NCBI RefSeq assembly: GCF_000298235.1
Contig: NZ_BAHE01000011.1
Location: 62,001 to 126,000 of the forward strand
Length of the DNA stretch: 64,000 bases
From: Gordonia namibiensis NBRC 108229
GTDB taxonomy: Bacteria > Actinomycetota > Actinomycetes > Mycobacteriales > Mycobacteriaceae
Direction of reading: 5' to 3'
This document shows positions 45,194 to 53,650 of the stretch, in pieces. A program made the position numbers and the translations under genes. A model generated the notes under the pieces. It did no database searches. It saw only the letters and a program-made list of their open reading frames with translations, and had not been told where the DNA came from. Position 1 is the stretch's first letter. The number at the start of each line of letters is the position of its first letter.

Positions 45194-46638
45194 CTGGCCT
45201 CCTGTGCCATGGCACCGATACCGAGCGCATCGGTCGCCTCGTCGACGGCCTCGACGACCCGCCGGAGGAACCCGGCCGGGTCCGGCATCGATTCCGGTGT
45301 CGCGATGAGTCCCATGCTCAGCCGTCCGGCGTAACTGTAGGTCGTCAGGTTCACATCCGCGGGCGCAATGGCCAGGGCGAAGGAGATCCAGTCGACCACT
45401 TCGATGTCACCGATCCAGCGCGTCGTCCGCGGGCCGGGCATGTTGGCGGTGGTGATGTTGTTCATCACCAGCGGCATCACATTGGCGGCCAGCCCGCGGA
45501 ACAACGGGCCGAGCCGGCCGGTGTAAGTCGAGAGCTTCTCGGTCAGTTCGAAACCGACCTCGCGACGGCAGGCGACGGCGGCCCCGCAGCTCTCGCCCGT
45601 CGCGACGATCCGCTCTACGGGATCGGCGAGGTCGGAGCGCAGATACGCCATGGCGGTGGCGATCTCGTTGCCGTGCACGCGGTTCGACGCGAGGTCCTTG
45701 CAGACCCCGAAAATGGTCACCGAGTTGCCCGGCTCCTCGCCGCGGGCGAGAAGCTCGTTGCGGATCGCACCCGCGATCACGCCGTGCAGTGCACCGTTCA
45801 CCGTGGTGCCCGCGGCCAGGGCGATTCGTTGGATGTCGGCGAGCGGGATGTCGGCCGAGGCGCACACGCGGTCTGCCCCGCTGCGGGCGTTGAAGCTGGT
45901 ACGACGCACCGTCAGCGGCTTGGGGATCAGGTCGCCGCGTGCCGCTCCACGGCGTGCCCGCACCGCGCGCCGCCCAGCCGAGATCGCCGACGGCACACCG
46001 CGGAACAGTCGTCGCGACTCGGCGCGGGCCGCCTTCGTGAGGCTCTTCGTGTCCGGGTCGAGGGCCTCGGGGATCGGTGCCGGGTGAACCCGCTCGCCGG
46101 GTTCGGCGGTGGCCGCCATGAAGGTGTTGAGCGCAGCCAGCCCGTCGGCCACCGCGTGGTGTACGCGGACCACGATGGCTTGACGGCCTCCCTCGAGACC
46201 GTGGACGAGGGTGAGCCCCCAGAGCGGCAGGTCGCGGTCGAGCTGCCGCACGGCGAGTTCGGACAGGACCGCGTCGAGCTCGGCGCGCCCGCCCGGGGCT
46301 GCGGCCGTCAGCTCGTCGATGTGACGGGTGACGTCGAAGGCGTTGTCCTGCACCCAGAACGGGCGTGCCGAGCATCCGGGTACCCAGCGCACCCGCTGGG
46401 TGGCGCGCGGGAACATGCCGAGGTAGCGCGGGATCACGTCGGCGATCTCGTCGAGGGTGAGCGGACGGTCGCGCCGGCTCGTGTCCAGCACCGCGACCTT
46501 CAGCGTGTGCATCGGATTCGACGGGGACTCCATGTTGAGCATCAGCGAGTCCGGACCGGTCATCCGCTCGGCGTCGTGCGGAACGGGATCGGCGCCGGCG
46601 AACAGCTCGGTGACGCGGGGTGTGTTGCGTGCGTTCAT
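45190..46638 (-). CDS. Wax ester synthase / diacylglycerol acyltransferase (WS/DGAT)
   Basis: 482 residues. The catalytic HHAVADG is at residues 160-166; the second half has MNNITTANMPGP, the family's conserved asparagine stretch. It makes triacylglycerol or wax esters from acyl-CoA. Context with an acyl-CoA ligase and acyltransferase supports storage-lipid synthesis. Three bases separate it from the ligase gene. Confidence 0.92.
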   Translation of the reverse strand: MNARNTPRVTELFAGADPVPHDAERMTGPDSLMLNMESPSNPMHTLKVAVLDTSRRDRPLTLDEIADVIPRYLGMFPRATQRVRWVPGCSARPFWVQDNAFDVTRHIDELTAAAPGGRAELDAVLSELAVRQLDRDLPLWGLTLVHGLEGGRQAIVVRVHHAVADGLAALNTFMAATAEPGERVHPAPIPEALDPDTKSLTKAARAESRRLFRGVPSAISAGRRAVRARRGAARGDLIPKPLTVRRTSFNARSGADRVCASADIPLADIQRIALAAGTTVNGALHGVIAGAIRNELLARGEEPGNSVTIFGVCKDLASNRVHGNEIATAMAYLRSDLADPVERIVATGESCGAAVACRREVGFELTEKLSTYTGRLGPLFRGLAANVMPLVMNNITTANMPGPRTTRWIGDIEVVDWISFALAIAPADVNLTTYSYAGRLSMGLIATPESMPDPAGFLRRVVEAVDEATDALGIGAMAQEAS

Positions 46639-46641
46639 CGT

Positions 46642-48291
46642 TCAGCTCACCTTTCGTTCCGGGGCGGCGGAGAGCAGATCGCGCTTGAGGATCTTGCCGG
46701 TGGCGTTGCGGGGCAGCTCGTCGAGGAAGTGGACGTCGCGGGGGACCTTGAACCCGGCCAGCTGTTCCTTGACGTGCTGCCGGATCTGGTCGGCACCGAT
46801 GAGGGTCTGGGGGGCGCGCACCACGTAGGCGGCCAGGCGCTGACCGAACTTCTCGTCGTCGACGCCGATCACCGCGACCTCGTGGACCTCGTCGAGCGCG
46901 CCGATGACCTGCTCGACCTCGAGCGGGTAGACGTTCTCGCCACCGGACACGATCATCTCGTCGTCGCGGCCGACGACGAACAGACGGCCGTTCTCGTCGA
47001 TCCGTCCGACGTCGCCGGACACCATGTGCCCGTCGCTGAACGCCTTGGTGTCGGCGGTGGTGTAGCCGTCGAAACCGGAGTTGTTGGCGACCACGATGCG
47101 ACCGATCTCGCCGGTCGGCAGCTCACGATCGTCGTCGTCGAGGATGCGGACGCTGGTGCCGGTCAGCGGGCGACCCGCGGTGTCCGGAGCGACGCGCAGG
47201 TCCTCCGGGGTGGCGGTGCTGATCAGCCCGGCCTCGGTGGCGTTATAGCTGTTGTAGACGACGTCGCCGAAGCGGTCGAGGAAGGCGATCAGGGCGTCGG
47301 TGCGCATCCGCGAACCGCTGGCCGTCGCGAAGCGCAGACTCGGCATCGGATGGGTCTCGAGGACCTCGTCGGGCAGGTCCATGATGCGTTCGAGCATGAC
47401 CGGCACGACGGCGAGTCCGGTCGCCTCGTGTTCGCCGACGAGATCCAGTGTGGCCTCGGGGTCGAAGCGCCGACGCATGATCATCGTGCACGTCATGGTC
47501 GCCGAGATGGCCACCTGCCCGAATCCCCAGGCGTGGAAGATCGGTGCGGCGATGACCGTGGATTCCCCGGCGCGCCAAGGGATGCGGTCGAGCATCGCGG
47601 CCAGCGAGGCGATGTCGGTGCTGCCACCCCGTCGCGCGCCCTTCGGGGTGCCGGTGGTGCCCGAGGTGAGCAGCACGATACGGCCGGCACGCTCGGGGCG
47701 CGCGGGGCGTCGACCGAGGTTCGCCTCGATGAGCGAGTCGGTCGTGTCACCGGCCACCGGGCCGGTCTCGGTCCAGGCGTGGATGCGTCGGACATTCGGA
47801 AGACGTTCTGCCGCAGGGGCGATGACCGCGTCGAACTCGTCGTCGGCGATGAGGACGTCGGCGCCCTCGCGTTCGAGGACGTCGGCGAGCTGCGGTCCGG
47901 CGAACCCGGTGTTGAGCAGCACCGCGTCGGCGCCGAGACGTGATGTCGCGGCAAGGGCCTCGATGAGGCCGCGGTGGTTGCGGCAGAGGATGGCGACGGT
48001 GTTCACCGATGTGCCGGGGAGCTCGCGCAGTCCGACGGCCAATGCGTCACACCGCGCGTCGAGTTCGCCCCAGGTGAGTTCGCCGGCCTCGTCGACGAGG
48101 GCGAGTCCCTTCGGGGCGCGGGCTGCGGCCAGGCCGATGCCGCTGACCGGCGAGGCGCCGCCGTGGCGTCGCAGGTTGAGTCCCATGCGGATGTACCGGT
48201 CGAGTCGCAGTGTGCCGAGGAAGCCACTGCGGATGAGGGTGCGTACGAGCCACGTGTAGGTGGTGATGCGATCGCGAAGGAGCGTGATCAT
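46642..48291 (-). CDS. Acyl-CoA synthetase (FadD12-like)
   Basis: 549 residues. AMP loop LLTSGTTGTPKG, YNATEAG and VGRDDEMIVSGGENVYP, PRNATGKILKR at the end: a complete AMP-forming ligase. A hydrophobic N-terminal 30 residues may associate with the membrane. Neighbours match the fadD12 region of M. tuberculosis. Confidence 0.88.
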   Translation of the reverse strand: MITLLRDRITTYTWLVRTLIRSGFLGTLRLDRYIRMGLNLRRHGGASPVSGIGLAAARAPKGLALVDEAGELTWGELDARCDALAVGLRELPGTSVNTVAILCRNHRGLIEALAATSRLGADAVLLNTGFAGPQLADVLEREGADVLIADDEFDAVIAPAAERLPNVRRIHAWTETGPVAGDTTDSLIEANLGRRPARPERAGRIVLLTSGTTGTPKGARRGGSTDIASLAAMLDRIPWRAGESTVIAAPIFHAWGFGQVAISATMTCTMIMRRRFDPEATLDLVGEHEATGLAVVPVMLERIMDLPDEVLETHPMPSLRFATASGSRMRTDALIAFLDRFGDVVYNSYNATEAGLISTATPEDLRVAPDTAGRPLTGTSVRILDDDDRELPTGEIGRIVVANNSGFDGYTTADTKAFSDGHMVSGDVGRIDENGRLFVVGRDDEMIVSGGENVYPLEVEQVIGALDEVHEVAVIGVDDEKFGQRLAAYVVRAPQTLIGADQIRQHVKEQLAGFKVPRDVHFLDELPRNATGKILKRDLLSAAPERKVS

Positions 48292-48310
48292 CGTCGATCT
48301 CCTTTCGTGG

Positions 48311-49108
48311 TCAGCCGAGAACCGGGAACCGGCGCTCGCGGGCGAGCCCGTCGAGGGCGTGCTGCATGCGCTTGCGGATCATCTGGTCCACCTCGTCGTG
48401 GTCCGGATTCGTCCCGAACTCGGCGGTGATGTCGACGGGGTCGAGTACCTCGGTGACGAGCTTCGAGGGCAACGGGATGTTGGGCGGGAAATGGGCGGTG
48501 AGCCCGAACGGGAAGCCGAAGGCGAACGGCGCGCTGTCGATGCGCAGCAGCTTGTCCAGCCTGAGCAGCTTGGCGAGGGCGTCACCACGGTTGAGGAAGA
48601 GTTGGGTCTCCTGGCCGCCGATGGTGACGATGGGAACGATCGGGACTCCCGCCTCGAGGGCCGTGCGGATGTAGCCGGTGCGGCCGTGGAAGTCGATCGT
48701 CGCCGACTCGCTGGTGGGACGCAGCACCTCCCACTCGCCGCCGGGGAACACGATGGTCGCGGCGCCCGCCTTGAGCGCGGCGACGGCGTTCTTCGGATGG
48801 GCCGGCAGGAAGCCGAACTTCCCGAAGACGTCCTTGCCCGCGCCGGTGAAGATCAGGTCGTGGGCCAGCGTGTAGAGCGGGCGGTCGGCACCGAACTGGT
48901 CGGCGAAGGCCACGCTGATCACCGGGACGTCGAAGGCCATCAGGCCGCCCGAGTGGTTCGAGACCAGCAGGACGCCCCCGTCGGGGACCTTGTCCATGCC
49001 CCGGACTTCCGAGCGGAAGTACTTCTTGGCCACGAGCTTCAGGACGGGCAGGACCCGCTTGACCCATGTCTCGTCGCGGGCGGTGAGGTCGAAGGTGCCG
49101 GCACTCAT
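48311..49108 (-). CDS. Lysophospholipid acyltransferase-like protein (Rv1428c-like)
   Basis: 265 residues of the PlsC/LPLAT family. The HxxxxD box is replaced by NHSGGLMAFD (H-x5-D-like), with FPGGEWEVLR as the second block and VPIVPIVTIGGQE as the fourth. Start ATG at 49108, AGGAG eight bases upstream. First gene of the lipid operon; the KstR-type operators lie 100-140 bases upstream. Confidence 0.82.
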   Translation of the reverse strand: MSAGTFDLTARDETWVKRVLPVLKLVAKKYFRSEVRGMDKVPDGGVLLVSNHSGGLMAFDVPVISVAFADQFGADRPLYTLAHDLIFTGAGKDVFGKFGFLPAHPKNAVAALKAGAATIVFPGGEWEVLRPTSESATIDFHGRTGYIRTALEAGVPIVPIVTIGGQETQLFLNRGDALAKLLRLDKLLRIDSAPFAFGFPFGLTAHFPPNIPLPSKLVTEVLDPVDITAEFGTNPDHDEVDQMIRKRMQHALDGLARERRFPVLG

Positions 49109-49210
49109 CGTCGTAACTCCTGTGATTGCGTTTCCGGGTTGCGGATCACCGCCCTGGCTGTCACCCACGGGCTGGATGACCTGGTGGTCGATGTCCACGA
49201 AAGCGGAAAA

Positions 49211-49251
49211 CTAGAACACGTTCTAGTGTTGAATTAGAACACGTTCTAGTG
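49211..49251. promoter_or_regulatory. Two identical KstR-type operators
   Basis: TAGAACACGTTCTA occurs at 49212-49225 and again at 49235-49248, centres 23 bases apart, with TAGAACACGTTCTAGTG identical in both. Each matches TnnAACnnGTTnnA exactly, the motif published for the mycobacterial cholesterol regulator KstR. They lie between the divergent acyltransferase and thioesterase genes and could control both operons. Confidence 0.85.
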
Positions 49252-49274
49252 GGAGTCGCCACTCGGCGTTACCT

Positions 49275-49943
49275 ATGCCACACCTACTGATGGGTAGCCA
49301 TATGCAGTTCATCCTCGAGGACATCACCGAAGCCGAGGTCGAGCGCCGTCGCGGGGTCTACGCACCCCTGACCGACACCGTCCGCGACCTGGTCGACGCC
49401 GTGATCAGGACAGAAGTCGGCGAGGACGCCCTCGCCGACGCCCAGCGGCGGATCGCCGAGATCGTCGCCGATCTGCGGACCGAGCAGATGGACGGGCCGT
49501 ACGGGGTCCGGCACACGCGCGAGAACACCGGGATGGCCTGGGGCAATGCGGTCATCGGGGTACGCAACGCCATCGCGCCGCCGCTGAACGTCGAACATGT
49601 GGACGACGGTGTGCGCTGCGAGTTCACCCTGGGCGCGGCCTACGAGGGTCCACCGGGATGTGTGCACGGCGGGGTGTGCGCGATGCTCCTCGACCATCTC
49701 CTCGGCAACGCCGCCAGCTACGAGAGCGCCTGCTACACCGGGACCATCACCATCCGCTACCTCCGTCCGACGCGGCTGGGCGCACTGACCGCGCGGGCCT
49801 GGGTCACCGAGGAGACCGGCCGAAAGCGCATCGCACGCGGCACCATCTCCGACGCCGAGGGCGTGACCTGCGAAGCCGAGGGCGTCTTCATCGTGCCGCG
49901 ATCGGCGGTCGACACCCCGCGGGTGCGCTGGTCGGCGGGCTGA
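49275..49943 (+). CDS. PaaI-type hotdog thioesterase
   Basis: 222 residues; a nearby ATG at 49302 gives 213. PGCVHGGVCAMLLDHLLG carries the HGG motif. Start choice is uncertain because neither has a strong ribosome site. Opens the plus operon with the dehydrogenase and amidohydrolase; the KstR-type sites lie 27-60 bases upstream. Confidence 0.78.
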   Translation: MPHLLMGSHMQFILEDITEAEVERRRGVYAPLTDTVRDLVDAVIRTEVGEDALADAQRRIAEIVADLRTEQMDGPYGVRHTRENTGMAWGNAVIGVRNAIAPPLNVEHVDDGVRCEFTLGAAYEGPPGCVHGGVCAMLLDHLLGNAASYESACYTGTITIRYLRPTRLGALTARAWVTEETGRKRIARGTISDAEGVTCEAEGVFIVPRSAVDTPRVRWSAG

Positions 49944-49947
49944 GTCC

Positions 49948-50949
49948 ATGAGGGCGGCAGTCACCTCGCCGGACGGATTCGAGGTCGTCGAACTCCCCGA
50001 TCCGACGCCCGGCCCGGGAGAGCTCGTGCTCCGGGTCGCCGCGAACGGCATCTGCGGTTCCGACCTGTCGACCGCACCCTTCTTGCCCGCCGGCACCGTG
50101 ATGGGTCACGAGTTCGCCGGTGAGGTCGTCGCGATCGGTCCGGATGTTCCCGACGTCGCGCCGGGGTTCCGCATCGGTGACCAGGTCGCGTCGATGCCCG
50201 TCCGTGGCTGCCACCGGTGCCGAGCCTGCCTGACCGGCGACATCGCCCGGTGCCCGTCCGCGCGCACACTGGGACTGGGCGTGTTGCCGGGCGCGCTGGC
50301 CGAGTATGTCGTCGTCGGTGCCGCCGAGAGCGTGCGGGTCGGCGGCATCGACCCGGCCGAAGGTGCACTGGTCGAGCCCCTCGCGGTCGGCCTGCACGCC
50401 GTGACGCGCGCCGGGATCGAACCCGGCGACCGCGTCCTCGTGCTCGGCGCCGGGCCGGTGGGAACGGCTGTGCTGCACTGGGTGTCGCGCGGTGTCGCGG
50501 GCGAGGTGATCTGTTCCGACCCCTCCCCCGGTCGTCGCGCCGCGGCACTCGACGTCGGCGCATCCGAGGTGCACACACCGGAATCGGTGACCGAGCAGAT
50601 CCGGGACGGCTTCGACGTCGTGATCGAGTGTGTCGGCAAACCGGGGATGATCGCCGCGGCGCTCGATGCGGTGCGCACCCACGGGCGCATCGTCGTCGCC
50701 GGCGTGTGTCTGCGCGACGACCACTTCATGCCCGTCGCCGGCATCGTCAAAGAGGCGTCGATGGACTTCGTCTCGTACTACACGACGGCCGAGTTCAGCA
50801 GCGCTGCCGCCGAACTGAACCGCGGCGCGGTCGGCTCGTCGACGCTGGTCAGCCAGATCGTCGGGCTCGACGCCGTGAACCGCGTCTTCGCCGAACTGTC
50901 GGCGCCCAACGACCATCGGAAGGTGCTGATCGCTCCCGCCGTCGGCTGA
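49948..50949 (+). CDS. Zinc-dependent medium-chain dehydrogenase
   Basis: 333 residues. GICGSD and GHEFAGEV ligand sites, CHRCRAC...RC structural loop, and the NAD loop LGAGPVG. An alcohol or polyol dehydrogenase of unknown substrate. It follows the thioesterase by four bases. Confidence 0.85.
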   Translation: MRAAVTSPDGFEVVELPDPTPGPGELVLRVAANGICGSDLSTAPFLPAGTVMGHEFAGEVVAIGPDVPDVAPGFRIGDQVASMPVRGCHRCRACLTGDIARCPSARTLGLGVLPGALAEYVVVGAAESVRVGGIDPAEGALVEPLAVGLHAVTRAGIEPGDRVLVLGAGPVGTAVLHWVSRGVAGEVICSDPSPGRRAAALDVGASEVHTPESVTEQIRDGFDVVIECVGKPGMIAAALDAVRTHGRIVVAGVCLRDDHFMPVAGIVKEASMDFVSYYTTAEFSSAAAELNRGAVGSSTLVSQIVGLDAVNRVFAELSAPNDHRKVLIAPAVG

Positions 50950-50995
50950 CCGGCCTCCGTGTCCCGGGTCCGGCGCCGGGCGTACCGTCGTACGG

Positions 50996-51916
50996 GTGAA
51001 CAGTGCCGTTCCAGAGTCCCCAGTGCCGTTCAGTTCCCACGAGGCGGATCGCGTTCGCGCCGTCTGGCAGGACCTCGACCTGCCAGGCATCGTCGACGTC
51101 CACACGCATTTCATGCCGCGTCCGGTGATGGACAAGGTGTGGGCCTACTTCGATTCCGCGGGTCCGCTGGTCGGACGCGAGTGGCCGATCACCTACCGCG
51201 CCGACGAGGACGTCCGGGTGTCGACACTGCGCGATTTCGGGGTCCGCGCCTACTCGTCGCTGGTCTACCCCCACAAGCCCGACATGGCGGAGTGGCTCAA
51301 CGGCTGGGCGAATGATTTCGCCGCCCATCACGAGGACTGTCTGCACACCGCGACCTTCTATCCGGAGGAATCGGCCGCCGCGTACGTCTCCCGTGCGATC
51401 CAGGCCGGCGCGCGTGTGTTCAAGTCCCACATCCAGGTCGGCGACTACTCCCCGATGGACTCGCTGCTCGACGGCGTGTGGTCGCAGATCGCCGACTCGC
51501 AGGTACCGGTGATCATCCACTGCGGTTCGGGCCCTGCACCCGGGCACCACACCGGCCCGGAACCCATTCGCGCTCTGCTGCACCGGTTCCCGTCGCTGCC
51601 GCTGATCATCGCCCACATGGGCATGCCCGAGTACGAACCGTTCCTCGACTTCGCGCTCGAGTACCCCAACGTCCACCTCGACACGACGATGGCGTTCACC
51701 GACTTCGCCGAGGAGGACGCCCCTTTCCCCGACGACCTGCGGTCACGTCTGGCCGACGCCGGGGACAAGATCCTGTTCGGCAGCGACTTCCCCAACATCC
51801 CGTACGGCTACACCCATGCGCTCGAGGTGATCACCGGCCTCGGCATGGGCGATGACTGGCTACGCAATGTGTTCTACCGCAACGCCGCTCGGTTGTTCGG
51901 CCTCGAGGAGCAATGA
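50996..51916 (+). CDS. Amidohydrolase-2 family metal hydrolase / decarboxylase
   Basis: 306 residues from GTG. VDVHTHF metal site, IIHCGSG, AHMGMPE and FGSDFPN are the classic barrel motifs. Members decarboxylate or hydrolyse aromatic-type acids. It follows the dehydrogenase by 46 bases. Confidence 0.83.
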   Translation: MNSAVPESPVPFSSHEADRVRAVWQDLDLPGIVDVHTHFMPRPVMDKVWAYFDSAGPLVGREWPITYRADEDVRVSTLRDFGVRAYSSLVYPHKPDMAEWLNGWANDFAAHHEDCLHTATFYPEESAAAYVSRAIQAGARVFKSHIQVGDYSPMDSLLDGVWSQIADSQVPVIIHCGSGPAPGHHTGPEPIRALLHRFPSLPLIIAHMGMPEYEPFLDFALEYPNVHLDTTMAFTDFAEEDAPFPDDLRSRLADAGDKILFGSDFPNIPYGYTHALEVITGLGMGDDWLRNVFYRNAARLFGLEEQ

Positions 51917-52092
51917 CCCGCCGGTTCCCACGTCCTCTGCACGGATGACGGGCCCGTGCTAGAACCGTAGCGGGGGTTTCATCCACTCATACGATTTTTC
52001 CGGGTCTCGTCCCGGCGACCACGTAGAGTGCAACCGATCGGATTCCAGCCAGCGGCTCCGTGCCAGTTTCACCGAATCTGAAGAGGTCGATG

Positions 52093-52896
52093 ATGACACG
52101 CGAAATCGTCCGCGCGGGCCTGCCGATCATCTACCGGCCGGGCGACATCCATTCGTCGGCGAAACCCGGCGAGACCACCCGTGCCCCGAAGGCCTCGGAG
52201 ACCACCGCTGCGGCCATCGTCTCCGACATCGTCAGCCTCGGCCTACGACGCGGCGACCGCCTCCCCGCCGAGAGCGACATGCTCGCCAACTACTCGGTCA
52301 GCCGGGAGAGCCTGCGCGAGGCCCTGCGCATCCTCGAGGTCCAGGGCCTGATCACACTGAAGCGCGGCCCCGGCGGCGGCCCGTTCGTGAGCGCGCTCAA
52401 CGCGTCGTACCTCGCACGGACCGCGACGCTCTACTTCCACCTCGCCGGTGCGACGTACGACGAGGTCTTCGACACCTGGAGACTCCTCGAACCGCAGCTG
52501 GCGGCGAAAGTCGCCCGGAACGAGGACCGCAAGATGAAGGAGGCCGCCTTCGCGCGGTTCCTCGATCACGACGTCGAAGCGCTCCGCGACAGCGAGATCC
52601 TCGGCGACCTCACCAACTTCCACGCGGTCATCGCCGAACTCAGCGGCAACCGTGTTCTGACCCTGCTGACCCAGGCCATCAACCACATCGTCGTCGAACA
52701 TGTCCTCGCAGCCGGCCGCGACACCGCAGCCGGGGACGACGCGGTGCGACACGACCACGCCGACATCGCCAGGGCGATCATCGCGGGCCGCCCACGGAAG
52801 GCCGAGACACTGATGCACGATCACATCAGCGAGGTCGTCGAACGGTTCCGGGAACGACACCCGGAACGGTCCGACGAACTCGTCCAGTGGATGTGA
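52093..52896 (+). CDS. GntR/FadR-type regulator with FCD domain
   Basis: 267 residues. The winged helix is near residues 48-110 (LPAESDMLANYSVSRESLRE) with an FCD helical effector domain after it. The long 45-residue N-terminal lead is unusual. The start is the ATG at 52093, with AGAGG six bases upstream; in-frame starts at 52090 and GTG 52060 also exist. Convergent with the ABC genes (four-base gap), so it may control the amidohydrolase operon upstream or itself. Confidence 0.82.
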   Translation: MTREIVRAGLPIIYRPGDIHSSAKPGETTRAPKASETTAAAIVSDIVSLGLRRGDRLPAESDMLANYSVSRESLREALRILEVQGLITLKRGPGGGPFVSALNASYLARTATLYFHLAGATYDEVFDTWRLLEPQLAAKVARNEDRKMKEAAFARFLDHDVEALRDSEILGDLTNFHAVIAELSGNRVLTLLTQAINHIVVEHVLAAGRDTAAGDDAVRHDHADIARAIIAGRPRKAETLMHDHISEVVERFRERHPERSDELVQWM

Positions 52897-52900
52897 GGTC

Positions 52901-53647
52901 TCAGAGCACCTGAGACAGGAAGGTGCGCAGGCGGTCCGACTTCGCGTCGTCGAAGAGCTGCCCGGGATCACCGGTCTCCACCACGGCGCCGTGGTCCATG
53001 AACAACACGTTGTCACTCACGTTGCGGGCGAAGCCCATTTCGTGGGTGACCACGACCATGGTCATCCCCTCGGACGCGAGGTCGGCCATCAGCGCCAGCA
53101 CGCCCTTGACGAGCTCGGGATCGAGGGCCGAGGTCGCCTCGTCGAAGAACATGACCTCCGGCGTCATCGCGAGCGCCCGGGCGATGGCGACGCGCTGCTG
53201 CTGACCGCCCGACAGACGCGCCGGCCGCACGTCGGCCTTCTGGGTCAGGCCGACGATCTCGAGCTGCTTGAGCGCGACCTCGCGGGCCTCCTCCTTGCTG
53301 AGCCCCTTGAGTTTCCGGGGTCCCAGGGCGACGTTCTCGACAACCGTCTTGTGAGGGAACAGGTTGAAGTGCTGGAACACCATGCCGATTCGGCGGCGCA
53401 GTTCATCCGGGTTGTCCTTCAGGACGGACCGGCCGTCGAGCAGGATGTCACCCTTGTCGGGCTCGTGCAGGCGGTTGAGCACGCGCAGGAGCGTCGACTT
53501 GCCCGACCCCGACGGCCCGATGACGGTGGTCGTCGTCCCGGCGTCGACCTGGATGTCGACGCCGCGCAGCACATGATGCTCGCCGAAGGACAGGTGTAGG
53601 TCGGTGCCGGTCAGTGACACCGCTTTTCGTGTGGTGGTGGCAGTCAT
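52901..53647 (-). CDS. Polar amino acid ABC transporter ATPase (GlnQ-like)
   Basis: 248 residues. Walker [11 protein letters not shown]-loop [10 protein letters not shown], signature LSGGQQQR, Walker [13 protein letters not shown] and the His switch VVTHEMG. Partner of the fused binding protein-permease three bases upstream. Together they make a glutamine/glutamate-type importer. Confidence 0.9.
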   Translation of the reverse strand: MTATTTRKAVSLTGTDLHLSFGEHHVLRGVDIQVDAGTTTTVIGPSGSGKSTLLRVLNRLHEPDKGDILLDGRSVLKDNPDELRRRIGMVFQHFNLFPHKTVVENVALGPRKLKGLSKEEAREVALKQLEIVGLTQKADVRPARLSGGQQQRVAIARALAMTPEVMFFDEATSALDPELVKGVLALMADLASEGMTMVVVTHEMGFARNVSDNVLFMDHGAVVETGDPGQLFDDAKSDRLRTFLSQVL

Positions 53648-53650
53648 GGC

